Assembly: GCA_001313065.1 (NCBI GenBank)
Contig: BBFD01000007.1
Span: 1-33,681, forward strand
DNA from: Silvimonas sp. JCM 19000
GTDB taxonomy: Bacteria; Pseudomonadota; Gammaproteobacteria; Burkholderiales; Chitinibacteraceae
Direction: 5' to 3'
DNA length: 33,681 bases
The notes under the pieces are model-generated. The model saw only the letters and a program-made list of their open reading frames with translations, was not told the origin of the DNA and ran no database searches. Positions 7,846 through 14,651 of this stretch are shown piece by piece. Both the position numbers and the translations under genes were made by a program. Within the stretch, counting starts at the first letter, position 1, and each line of letters begins with the position of its first letter.

Positions 7846-8229
7846 TCAGAGCGGGGATTCGGCCGGCGACGAACTATTGTTATTGACGGTCAATTCAAGC
7901 TCTTCAGGGAGTAACACATCGGGGCGATGAGCTTTCGCGTGTCGCGCGAGAAGGGGATGAGCTTTTGGCACCGGTTTAGGGTTTGAAACCGCCCAGACCG
8001 GGAGAGGTGTGCCGGCAACGCATAGCAGCCGGTCGCCTGAGGAACTGCGGATCGTAGCGCCTATTGAAAATTTATTGTCACCCAAATGGCAATAAGCTTG
8101 CGATATATCAGACTCCAGACTGCGTGCGGGTCGGGCCGAAAGATAAGCCCTCCCATTCCACCCAGACACAGAGCAAATGTCCCGATCGAGAGGAGGCCGG
8201 GCCAGCTTCTGCGCGGAGGTGCTTGCCAA
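7846..8229 (-). CDS. Unknown leftward ORF at the end of the immunity transcript
   Basis: The frame is open for 127 codons, with a TTG as nominal start at 8229. Its first 120 bases overlap the frame of the preceding gene, so it is probably the 3' part of that gene after a one-base frame error near 8110-8200, not a separate gene. The C-terminal part is Pro/Leu-rich (SNPKPVPKAHPLLARHAKAH) and ends shortly before a terminator. No family recognised. Confidence 0.4.
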   Translation of the reverse strand: MASTSAQKLARPPLDRDICSVSGWNGRAYLSARPARSLESDISQAYCHLGDNKFSIGATIRSSSGDRLLCVAGTPLPVWAVSNPKPVPKAHPLLARHAKAHRPDVLLPEELELTVNNNSSSPAESPL

Positions 8230-8593
8230 AGCTCAAGGTGGCCGGGCTTGGTGGGGCAGGCAGCGCGATTCTCTCAAGCTCGTCGTGCAAGAAATCTTTA
8301 GCGGGCCGGAAATGGCGTTTCTGGAATTCTCGCATGTTTGCGAGGCCCAGATGGTTGAGAAGCGGCCCGTATCCTACTTGCACGGGGCAGCCCTTAGCTG
8401 TCGCCAACTCTTCAACAAGTTGCCTGATTTCCCGGCGCTGGTGACGGCTAGCGAGTTCTGTCCCGGAGGCATCGAAGCCGTCGGCATAGAACGTTACGGA
8501 GTTTGTGGCATTGGCTGTATTGCGAGGGGCGTGGTCATAAGAATTCCCGTTTACCAATTGACCGACGTCGTTTACCGCTTGCTCATTAATCAT
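8108..8593 (-). CDS. Uncharacterised regulator-like protein co-transcribed with the repressor
   Basis: From ATG 8593 (MINEQAVNDVGQLVNGNSYD...) the protein opens with a VGQLVNGN block, closely resembling the VGQVVTGN block at the repressor C-terminus. A helical, basic segment follows (about residues 45-105: SRHQRREIRQLVEELATAKG, YGPLLNHLGL) and looks like an oligomerisation or DNA-associated domain. It overlaps the repressor stop by eight bases. The printed stop at 8108 may be premature: the sense could continue in the neighbouring frame to 7846. A role in immunity control (antirepressor or co-repressor) is inference from position and the shared motif. Confidence 0.55.
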   Translation of the reverse strand: MINEQAVNDVGQLVNGNSYDHAPRNTANATNSVTFYADGFDASGTELASRHQRREIRQLVEELATAKGCPVQVGYGPLLNHLGLANMREFQKRHFRPAKDFLHDELERIALPAPPSPATLSFGKHLRAEAGPASSRSGHLLCVWVEWEGLSFGPTRTQSGV

Positions 8594-8921
8594 AATGCTT
8601 ACAACGAAGTTTACTTTTTTTGCTTTTATCAAACGTGAATGTAGGGTTATGTACATTACCGGTTACAACCTGCCCGACATTGCCAGCTACGTGCTGAATG
8701 CCGATTGCACCAGCGATTGGCTGCGGCGGAGACAGGCCCGGTGGGAGCAGGGTTGCCCCTGAAATTCTATATATCGCAACGATTTGGCCGTAACTCGGCT
8801 GGTGGCGCCCATTTTCCCACGCAGAGACGTTTGCCTTCGTTACCGAAAGCATGTCGGCCAAACCTTGTTGCGTAAGGTTAGCTTGCTGACGGCAAGCAAG
8901 TATCCATTCATTAAGTTCCAT
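8586..8921 (-). CDS. Prophage repressor (CI position), XRE-type HTH, no peptidase domain
   Basis: Residues 1-65 are an XRE/Cro-CI helix-turn-helix: LTQQGLADMLSVTKANVSAW is the recognition region. A proline-rich hinge follows, then a short tail with GNVGQVVTGN and a lysine-rich end. At about 111 residues there is no room for the S24/LexA-like autocleavage domain, and no Ser-Lys dyad is visible. ATG 8921 is chosen because the upstream in-frame ATG at 9002 lies inside the operator/-10 region; no clear Shine-Dalgarno is present at either. An A7 run near 8614 makes the C-terminus uncertain: the end could be at 8611, or the frame could fuse with the next gene. The gene is divergent from the Cro-like gene across the operators. 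Confidence 0.75.
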   Translation of the reverse strand: MELNEWILACRQQANLTQQGLADMLSVTKANVSAWENGRHQPSYGQIVAIYRISGATLLPPGLSPPQPIAGAIGIQHVAGNVGQVVTGNVHNPTFTFDKSKKSKLRCKHYD

Positions 8922-9002
8922 GCCGTAAGCGTAAAGATTTTCTAACCGCGCGTGGTCTAGGTTTTCTTTACTTTCAGCATGCGCCTCCAATTTTCTCTCC
9001 AT

Positions 9003-9045
9003 GTATAGAAAATGTTGACCTTGCTTGTATAGTTTTTTCTATACT
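9003..9045 (+). promoter_or_regulatory. Rightward early promoter (pR) with repressor operators
   Basis: TTGACC (9015-9020) and TATACT (9040-9045) are separated by 19 printed bases; 18 if the T6 run is one too long, which equals pL. The palindrome GTATAG...CTATAC at 9027-9044 overlaps the -10 exactly as at pL, and a half-site GTATAGAAAAT lies at 9003-9013. The latter also overlaps the likely leftward repressor-maintenance promoter. Confidence 0.85.
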
Positions 9046-9051
9046 TCGCGA

Positions 9052-9480
9052 ATGGAAAATCCGATTGATACCGCGACCCAAATTATGGGCTGCTCGGCGG
9101 CAGCGCTGGCGAAAGAGCTCGGCGTTACTAAAAGCGCCATATCTCAATGGCAACAGCCTGGGCGACGGGTGCCCGCAGAGCATGTGCTTCTGCTTGCGCG
9201 CTTTACAGGCTTTCGCTTAACGCCGCACGAAATTCGCCCAGACCTCTATCCCAACGCTACTGACGGGCTGCCGCCCGCCCCTGATCTCGCGTTATTGATG
9301 GCGGAGCGGAGAGCTTTGCCGATAGACGACAGGGGGTCCCGGAGCGGCGTCGCGCCGCCCGCAGATCTTCAGGGTCGTGATGCAGTTACCTCCGTGAGCG
9401 CATTACCAGGTGCGCTGACGTTTCGCCGGGTTGCCGCCCGGTGTTTTTTTTATGACCGCAAGGCTACCTCCCTCAGGTAG
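9052..9480 (+). CDS. cro: Cro/YdaS-like helix-turn-helix regulator, apparently leaderless
   Basis: Residues 1-75 form the domain: the HTH (AAALAKELGVTKSAISQW) is followed by the Cro/YdaS signature RRVPAEHVLLLARFTG, the HEIRPDLYPN motif and DGLPP. Role: early repressor opposing CI at the shared operators. ATG 9052 is the only start outside the promoter. It lies six bases past the -10 box, so the transcript probably begins at or next to the A of ATG. The printed frame runs to 9480 through a terminator with a sequence unlike the family. One extra C in the CCCC run near 9280 would stop it at 9284 (...GLPPAP), the family's normal length of about 77 residues. Confidence 0.8.
   Translation: MENPIDTATQIMGCSAAALAKELGVTKSAISQWQQPGRRVPAEHVLLLARFTGFRLTPHEIRPDLYPNATDGLPPAPDLALLMAERRALPIDDRGSRSGVAPPADLQGRDAVTSVSALPGALTFRRVAARCFFYDRKATSLR
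9424..9451 (+). terminator. tR1-like terminator between cro and the CII-like gene
   Basis: A 7-bp stem (9424-9430 with 9437-9443, one G-U) is followed by T8. It separates the Cro-like gene from the delayed-early genes, where lambda has tR1, so read-through would have to be regulated or partial. Confidence 0.75.
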
Positions 9481-9517
9481 TGCTGCAAACACACAAGAAA
9501 ACCAAAAGGTGTAAGGC

Positions 9518-10000
9518 ATGAGTCTTTCAGAAGCGGCGCGTACCGATATCGCGCTCTGGCCGGGCAATCAGGAGAGTCTTTCGCAAGCCATGTACGGCAG
9601 CGCGCACACACTGCGCCACAAGTTGTCCGGCTACCGTGGGATGGTCTTCGGCCTCAATGAGGCGCTGGAGCTTATGCAGCTTACTCAGGGTCGCGAAACC
9701 ATCCGGGCGTTGGCGCGCGAAGTGGGAGGCGTGTATCTGGATGTGCCGGGCGCCGAGATGCAGGTGGGAAACGAAGAATTGCACGTCGCGCTATTGCGAG
9801 TAACTGAGCGCATGGCGAAGCTGAGTGTTGAAGTGCATAAGGCGTTGATCGACGACGCCCAGATCGACTCGGATGAGAAGCGGCGCATTGATGCAGCCAT
9901 GCACGAGCTGACCGAAGAAATCCTGCGCTACGTCGCTTTGGTTTACCGGGTTTACGGCAATCGCGATGTGCAGGACGACATGTTCAAGGGGCAGCGATGA
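9518..10000 (+). CDS. CII/YmfL-like phage regulatory protein
   Basis: 160 residues. The N-terminal third carries the pattern typical of phage CII-family (YmfL-type) regulators: SLSQAMYGSAHTLRHKLSGY, then VFGLNEALELMQLTQGRETI and ALAREVGGVYLDVPG. The C-terminal half is a long helical segment (residues about 85-145). Role inferred from family and position: transcriptional control of lysogeny or replication genes after Cro. The start is supported by AAGGTG seven bases upstream. The stop overlaps the next ATG (ATGA). Confidence 0.75.
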   Translation: MSLSEAARTDIALWPGNQESLSQAMYGSAHTLRHKLSGYRGMVFGLNEALELMQLTQGRETIRALAREVGGVYLDVPGAEMQVGNEELHVALLRVTERMAKLSVEVHKALIDDAQIDSDEKRRIDAAMHELTEEILRYVALVYRVYGNRDVQDDMFKGQR

Positions 10001-10317
10001 AGTCGCCTTATTACTGGGAAACGCAGGCGCTTGAGCATTGTGGCCCGCTGGCGGCGCGGCTCTACCGAAGCGGCTTGTTGAAGCTGCTGGATGCCAGCGA
10101 TGGGCACGTTCGGGGGCCTCGACGTCTGGTGCTGACCATGCTGGTCTCGGAAGTGGGGCCGGTGGCGCGGCGCGGGCATTTGCAGCGCCCGTTACAGCAT
10201 GGCGAACTGGTGCGGTTACTCGATCAGCTCGCACTGGCTGGACTTCTGGAAAGCCATGGCGACGCGGAAGAGCTTGACCTGCTTCTGGTGCATCGCGCGC
10301 CGTTGGTGGCCGCATGA
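9997..10317 (+). CDS. Hypothetical early phage protein, 106 aa
   Basis: Starts MKSPYYWETQALEHCGPLAA, with a predicted helical core rich in Leu/Arg and the segment HLQRPLQHGELVRLLDQLAL. It may be a small winged-helix-like protein, but I recognise no family. It overlaps the CII-like gene upstream and the replication gene downstream by four bases each, so it belongs to the same translationally coupled run. Confidence 0.55.
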   Translation: MKSPYYWETQALEHCGPLAARLYRSGLLKLLDASDGHVRGPRRLVLTMLVSEVGPVARRGHLQRPLQHGELVRLLDQLALAGLLESHGDAEELDLLLVHRAPLVAA

Positions 10318-11297
10318 TCGACATCCTTTTAAATATCGAAGAGCAGGAGGCGCTTGCCGAATGCTCGCTGGAGGCTCGCAGTTTGTACGTGCTGGGCCTG
10401 CGCTCTCGTATGGACATCAGTAGCGGCATGGTGGGAACCCGCAGCGCCGTGTCCTATTTCAGCCTTGCCACCGATATCCAGTACAAGCCGCCGCTGGGTT
10501 CAAAGCGTCCAGGGTTCTTTCCGAATCTTCGCAGATGCGTTCTTTGCTGGACGAGCTCGAACGCGTGGGGCTGGCCAAGCGCTATTCACTCGTTACCAAG
10601 GATGAAAAGCAGCTTGCTGTTTTGCTATGCCTGGCAACTCGCGGACAGCCACGTCCTCTGGATGAGCGTCAGATGAACGCCAACCATGACCGCCAGCCGC
10701 AAAGTGGCGTGGAATATGGCTTTCAAGGCAGTGACCGTCACGCTCGCCCAACCGATGAGCGTCAGATATCTGAAGTTCAGAGTACTTCTATTACACATTC
10801 ATCTCTATCAACAACTGCAGTAGAGGAAAACAGCTTTTCTGAGAGAGATGAAAGCGTAATACCTGAGCTACCGAAAACGCAGATGCAATGGGCTCGCTTA
10901 ATGAAAATCCTCGGGTTCGAGACGAGCGCGCTGTCGGCAGGCTCGCTGGCCATCTACGACCAGTGGATCAAAACCGGTATCCAGGCAAAACAGGTGCAGG
11001 CGGCAGCGGCCGTCACCGCGAAGCGCGGTGGGCAGTCCGTCCAATACGTGGACAAGGTGTTGCAGACGGCGGCACAGCGTGGGCGTGAAATGGAAGGTGG
11101 CGCCTATGAAGAAACACCGGGCAAGCCTTGGTTCATGTCGCATGCGGGCGTTCAGGACTTTGCCATCCGCAACGGCATCACGCGGCTGGACGATGAGCAG
11201 CCGCAAATGTTTTTTGCAGCGAGTCTACAAGGCCGCCAATCTCGGCGAGGCTGAAATACGAATGGCGACGCAGGGCTCGCCTTTTAGCGGGAGGTAA
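10314..11297 (+). pseudogene. Phage replication initiator-like protein (lambda O position), frameshifted
   Basis: The N-terminal domain (MIDILLNIEEQEALAECSLE... MDISSGMVGT... YKPPLGSKRP... MRSLLDELERVGLAKRYSLV) looks like the winged-helix domain found in betaproteobacterial prophage replication proteins. A polar Ser/Thr/Gln-rich linker (about residues 125-185) separates it from a DnaT/DnaB-loader-like C-terminal domain (MQWARLMKILGFETSALSAG...). The frame breaks near 10505-10530 and at the T6 run at 11211-11216; five T give ...QMFLQRVYKAANLGEAEIRM...SGR and a stop at 11297. The following P-like gene starts six bases later, behind the GGGAGG near this stop. An origin could lie in the linker-coding part, as in lambda, but I see no clear iterons. 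Confidence 0.6.
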
Positions 11298-11302
11298 ACA
11301 GA

Positions 11303-11893
11303 ATGGCGCGACGCAATCCTTGGCTGCGCCCGGCCGGTGCCGACGGCCTGATTCCGGTGGTGGTGCTGTGGAATCGTTTTGCGAGTCTGTACGGCAGCGC
11401 CTGGCGCGAGCTCTTTGCGGAGGAAGCAGCAAAGGTGGCGTGGCAGGAAGAGGCGGCGGCTCTGTTCTATGAGCGCGGCATCCGTTGGAACATGGTCAAG
11501 ACCGCACTGGACGCCTTACGGCAAGAGGTGCGCGCCGGATCGCAGCCGATAGGGCTTGCTGAATTTGCAGACCGCTGCCTGCCTGTCTTCGACTTTGAAG
11601 GCGCGTTTTACGAGGCGCAGCGCCAGTCCGTCAAGGTGGCGTATGGCACCTCGGTGTGGTCGCATCCGGCCATTTACTGGGCGGCTTATGACCTCGGCTT
11701 TACAAGGGTGTACGCAACAAAATGGTCGCGCCTGAAGGGAGAATGGGTGCGGGTATTGAGTGATCGGCTGCAGGGCGCATGCCCGGCAATCCCGGATAAA
11801 AAGGAGGAACCTGTATACCGGCGCGGCGACGCCGGCGTGGCAAGCGCGGCAGTAAACGATCTACGCAAAATGCTCGCAGCAGCTGGCGCCTAG
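11303..11893 (+). CDS. Lambda P-like replication protein (helicase loader)
   Basis: 196 residues, intact. The family is recognised by the order: VVVLWNRFASLYGSAWRELF near the N-terminus, the segment LPVFDFEGAFYEAQRQ (about 90-105), then SHPAIYWAAYDLGF and the tryptophan pair in KWSRLKGEWVRVL. Known role of the family: bringing the host DnaB helicase to the phage initiator at the origin. A good Shine-Dalgarno (GGGAGG) precedes ATG 11303. It directly follows the initiator-like gene, as O-P do in lambda. Confidence 0.75.
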   Translation: MARRNPWLRPAGADGLIPVVVLWNRFASLYGSAWRELFAEEAAKVAWQEEAAALFYERGIRWNMVKTALDALRQEVRAGSQPIGLAEFADRCLPVFDFEGAFYEAQRQSVKVAYGTSVWSHPAIYWAAYDLGFTRVYATKWSRLKGEWVRVLSDRLQGACPAIPDKKEEPVYRRGDAGVASAAVNDLRKMLAAAGA

Positions 11894-11966
11894 ATCGATA
11901 AAACAAAGCCTGGCAATGACCGGGCTAGGAGGCCCTCTGGTAAATAAAAAAGTTGTTGGGGGCGCA

Positions 11967-12321
11967 ATGCAACAAGCTGTAGAACTGTTAGAAAACTGGG
12001 CTGCTCATTTTGGTTATCAAGGTGGGCGTACATATGGTTCCATCGGGCAGTATCTGACCCCGGAAGAACGGGCGCAGGCGAGCAAGACATGCAAGCCGCA
12101 GCGGTTAAGCGAGGCGGACGCGCTTAGGGCTGATGCGGTGATCGCGACATTGCGGCAGAGCAATATTTACCAGTCGTTCGTTGTGCTGCTGGAAAAGCAC
12201 TTCATGTTTCGCGCGGATCAGCGGCGTACGTGCCAAAAGGCGGGCATCGGATGGATGAATACCAGCCGCAGGTAGACAAGGCGGTTGGGATTTTTTTGGA
12301 TGCAGTGGCAAATCTTCGCTG
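11967..12321 (+). pseudogene. Q-position antiterminator candidate (DUF1133-like), one frameshift
   Basis: The protein starts MQQAVELLENWAAHFG and ends, after adding one G near 12258, ...GIGWDEYQPQVDKAVGIF...ANLR with TGA at 12319-12321; about 118 residues. The layout (helical N-terminus, basic middle, a C-terminal segment of the KAGIGWxEY type) resembles the short DUF1133/antiterminator-Q-like proteins at the end of lambdoid early regions. The next features downstream are a strong promoter and a terminator, as at lambda Q/pR'/tR'. Antitermination of the late operon is inferred from position. An in-frame ATG at 11916 is an alternative start. Confidence 0.55.
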
Positions 12322-12365
12322 AAGTTCCGACCAAAATGATTCGCGTAGGTGTCTTGAACAATCGC

Positions 12366-12395
12366 TTGACAGCGAAAAAAACCGATCGCTAATCT
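12366..12395 (+). promoter_or_regulatory. Late promoter candidate (pR'-type)
   Basis: TTGACA (12366-12371) and TAATCT (12390-12395) are 18 printed bases apart; 17 if the A7 run in the spacer is one too long. The promoter follows the Q-position gene and precedes a terminator by about 75 bases, so it fits the late promoter of a lambdoid phage. Confidence 0.65.
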
Positions 12396-12469
12396 TGCCG
12401 CCACAACTTGACCACCGCTTCGGCGAGATAAGACCCGGCTTCGGGGGCTTCTCTACGTCCAAAGCAGCC

Positions 12470-12504
12470 AAAGCCTCGCAGCGAAAGCTCCGGGGCTTTT
12501 TTTT
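12470..12504 (+). terminator. tR'-type terminator after the late promoter
   Basis: A 9-bp stem with one G-U pair (12470-12478 with 12491-12499) is followed by a T8 tract. It would end the short late-promoter transcript unless an antiterminator acts. Confidence 0.75.
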
Positions 12505-12619
12505 CGTTTTTTTACCATTTGCTTCTGCGGCGCGGCCGGTGACTTACCAAGCCGGCAGCGCCGCGTGATGGGTTAGCACATGTTCTTGCCGAACCAATCG
12601 CCTTTAGCGAGGTATCGAA

Positions 12620-12950
12620 TCACCACGCGTCCTTGATCAGAATGGCATCGCGGTGGAATCCGACATATCCGCCGTAGGAATTCTTTGCGTTATATGTGTA
12701 GCAGACAAGGTAGCCGGCTGTCATTGGACTGCCAATGCTCTTAATCCACGCCTGTTTGGGGTGGCTGATTTCCCGGTAGATAACGGAGGCGGGGTCTTTC
12801 AAGGTGGCTTCAAGATAAGACTTAGTTACCGATTCATAGTCATCCGGGAAAAAACCGTAGTCCAGATTGGATAGTTCTTCGGCGCTTGGTTGAGCGCAGC
12901 CCGCCAATGATGCAACCACCAGAGCCGCAAAAAAAGATTGATCGTTTCAT
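12620..12950 (-). pseudogene. Small predicted lipoprotein (moron), one frameshift in the signal peptide
   Basis: Reading six instead of seven A/T at 12929-12935 gives MKRSIFFAALVVASLAGCAQ, a lipoprotein signal with the lipobox LAGC. The mature part (about 90 residues) holds FPDDYESVTKSYLEATLKDP, PMTAGYLVCYTYNAKNSYGG and a terminal IKDAW. This is the pattern of small secreted lipoproteins with one compact alpha/beta domain; I cannot name the family. It points against the late genes in the space between the late promoter and packaging genes, where lysogenic-conversion genes are common. A cell-envelope function such as superinfection exclusion is only an inference. Confidence 0.6.
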
Positions 12951-13099
12951 TTTGAATTCCGCTTTTTTTTAATAAGTACACATGCCTTTTTTAAGACGGG
13001 CGCAAAACTAACGCGGATGGCGGCGGCGCTCAATAGCGGACGTGCAAAAAAAGTTCGCCGGGTGTTGCGCCTAAGACACGCGAGCACAAATCGTATAAG

Positions 13100-13122
13100 G
13101 CCCCGCCTGGAGCGGGGCTTTT
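13100..13122 (+). terminator. Intrinsic terminator upstream of the Gp49-family gene
   Basis: A 7-bp stem (GCCCCGC/GCGGGGC, 5-base loop) is followed by TTTTG. It lies 30 bases before the next start codon. Confidence 0.65.
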
Positions 13123-13153
13123 GTTTGCCTGCGATCCATCAACAAGGATGCCT

Positions 13154-13505
13154 ATGAATAACCACCAGATCGAAAGCGAAATCAACGCCAAAGGCCTGAC
13201 CGCGCCGCGCGTCACGATGGCGGACATCGAAAGCAACATCGTGGGCGAAGCCTTTTTTTACTGCGAAGCAGGGCGCGACGGCGGCCGGCACTATCAACTT
13301 CAATCAGCCGCTTGTAGCGCTGGAATGTCTGACCCTATGCGTGCTGACGCTGCAAAACGGCTTCACTGTTACCGGCGAGTCGGCCTGCGCCAGTCCGGAG
13401 AACTTCGACGCCGAGCTGGGACGCAAGATCGCGCGTCAAAGCGCGGTAGCAAAGATCTGGCCGCTGATGGGTTATGCGCTGCGTGAGCAACTGCACGCCG
13501 CCTGA
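13154..13505 (+). pseudogene. Phage N4 Gp49 / Sf6 Gp66 family protein, one frameshift
   Basis: With six instead of seven T at 13253-13259 the protein reads on as ...AFFTAKQGA..., then CLTLCVLTLQNGFTVTGESA and ASPENFDAELGRKIARQSAV, then AKIWPLMGYALREQLHAA. These are the hallmark blocks of the N4 Gp49/Sf6 gene 66 family, in normal order and at normal length (about 117 residues). Function in the family is unknown; the genes are common accessory genes in tailed phages. AAGGA seven bases upstream of ATG 13154 supports the start. Confidence 0.85.
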
Positions 13506-13530
13506 TTTGCCTGTCTTCGCCCTCAGTCTC

Positions 13531-13563
13531 AGCCCCGCATGCTTAAACAATGTGGGGCTTTTG
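13531..13563 (+). terminator. Terminator-like hairpin
   Basis: A 10-bp stem with one G-U (AGCCCCGCAT/ATGTGGGGCT) ends in a T-rich stretch, shortly after the Gp49-family gene. Confidence 0.65.
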
Positions 13564-13661
13564 CTTTCCTGGCGTCATCGGGAAGCGTTGCAGGTGAACA
13601 CATAAACCGCCATTGGGCGCTCACCGTTCGCACGCTTCCCCATGACGGCCGCATGAGCCTT

Positions 13662-13684
13662 GCCGCTTTCGGGCGGCTTTTTTT
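13662..13684 (+). terminator. Terminator-like hairpin
   Basis: A 5-bp GCCGC/GCGGC stem with a 6-base loop is followed by T7. It lies 28 bases before the next start codon and is weaker than the other terminators. Confidence 0.5.
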
Positions 13685-13711
13685 ATTCCACCTGCTTGAA
13701 AGGACGTCGCA

Positions 13712-13996
13712 ATGCAGGCTTTCATCATTACCGAATCATCGCTCGCAAAGGCATTGGCCGAGTGGGAGCGGCGCTGCCGCGCTGATCCGGATGCGCATAA
13801 AACCGAAGCCGAGCGGCGCGCTCTAACGGTGGACGAGCATGGTGCCTGCGCCGCCGCATATCTGTTGTCCGTCCTGAATGAACAGGCGGATCAAGCGGGT
13901 AACGAAGCTTCCGATGCGTTCGCTTCTCTGTTGCGTGCCGCCCTCGCTGATGAGCTTCGTCCTGGTGGCATCCTTCATCGCGCGATTTCTCGCTGA
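13712..13996 (+). CDS. Hypothetical phage protein, 94 aa
   Basis: MQAFIITESSLAKALAEWER opens a soluble, helical, Ala/Arg/Glu-rich protein. The middle block LTVDEHGACAAAYLLSVLNE is typical of small proteins found next to phage packaging modules, but I cannot assign a family. AAAGGA ten bases upstream supports ATG 13712. Confidence 0.6.
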   Translation: MQAFIITESSLAKALAEWERRCRADPDAHKTEAERRALTVDEHGACAAAYLLSVLNEQADQAGNEASDAFASLLRAALADELRPGGILHRAISR

Positions 13997-14004
13997 GGTG
14001 CCCG

Positions 14005-14445
14005 GTGCCGTACAAGTCAAAGAAGCCGTGTCGATATCCCGGATGTCGCGCGCTGGTCGATAACGGCTGGTGCGCTGCGCATCAGCCCAAGCGCGAGCCG
14101 ACGAAGTACGAAGTGGAGCGCGGTTCGTCAGCGCAGCGCGGTTACAACGGCCGATGGCAGAAAGCGCGGGCGACGTTCTTGCGCGAGCATCCGCTGTGCG
14201 TTGCCTGTCTGGCCGAGAGCAGCACGACAGCGGCGACAGTCGTCGATCACATCAAGCCGCACCGACTGCATGACGCGTTGGCCGGGAACGATGACGACGA
14301 GATCAGGCAGGCGCAGGCGCTGTTCTGGAACACCAGCAACTGGCAGGCGTTGTGCAAGCGGCATCACGACGTGAAGACCGCGACCGAAGACGGTGGTTTT
14401 GGTCGTCCTCGCGTGCGCGAGGCTGGAAAATCGCCCGATTCGTAA
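14005..14445 (+). CDS. HNH endonuclease next to the terminase genes
   Basis: 146 residues from a GTG at 14005. The N-terminus has a Cys/His zinc-ribbon-like pattern (KKPCRYPGC...GWCAAHQP). The core has RGYNGRWQKARATFLREHPL, CVAC, VVDHIKPHR, then WNTSNWQALCKRHHDVKT: the HNH nuclease fold with two Cys pairs. Family knowledge: HNH proteins of this kind lie immediately upstream of terminase in HK97-type cos phages and are needed for genome cutting together with terminase. Position here matches exactly. Confidence 0.88.
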   Translation: MPYKSKKPCRYPGCRALVDNGWCAAHQPKREPTKYEVERGSSAQRGYNGRWQKARATFLREHPLCVACLAESSTTAATVVDHIKPHRLHDALAGNDDDEIRQAQALFWNTSNWQALCKRHHDVKTATEDGGFGRPRVREAGKSPDS

Positions 14446-14651
14446 GAAATCGGCCGTTTTTTTGATCGATTTTGTAAGGAAGGGCGGGGGGAGGGGCAAA
14501 AGTCCGGGTTCGACCGTTCTAGACCGTTCATCTCAGCTTCCAAAAATAAATCCCTGAAAAAAAGGTAGGGGGGGGTCTGCGGCCTTGCCTGGCGCACTGG
14601 CGCCGCTCTCTGTCTTTTTTTTCGATCCAACTCAGGTAAACGGAGCGCTCT

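Noticed and set aside
9451..9513. 20-residue ORF between the tR1-like terminator and the CII-like gene
   Set aside because: It is open and ends just before the next start, but its own ATG follows the T-tract with no ribosome binding site; support is too thin.
10740..10870. Phage origin iterons inside the initiator gene linker
   Set aside because: The linker is AT-richer than its surroundings, but no repeated units could be identified by eye.
14446..14651. Possible cos site or small RNA between HNH and the small terminase
   Set aside because: Position is right for cos, but I can see no clear repeated or dyad terminase-binding sites, so no feature is called.
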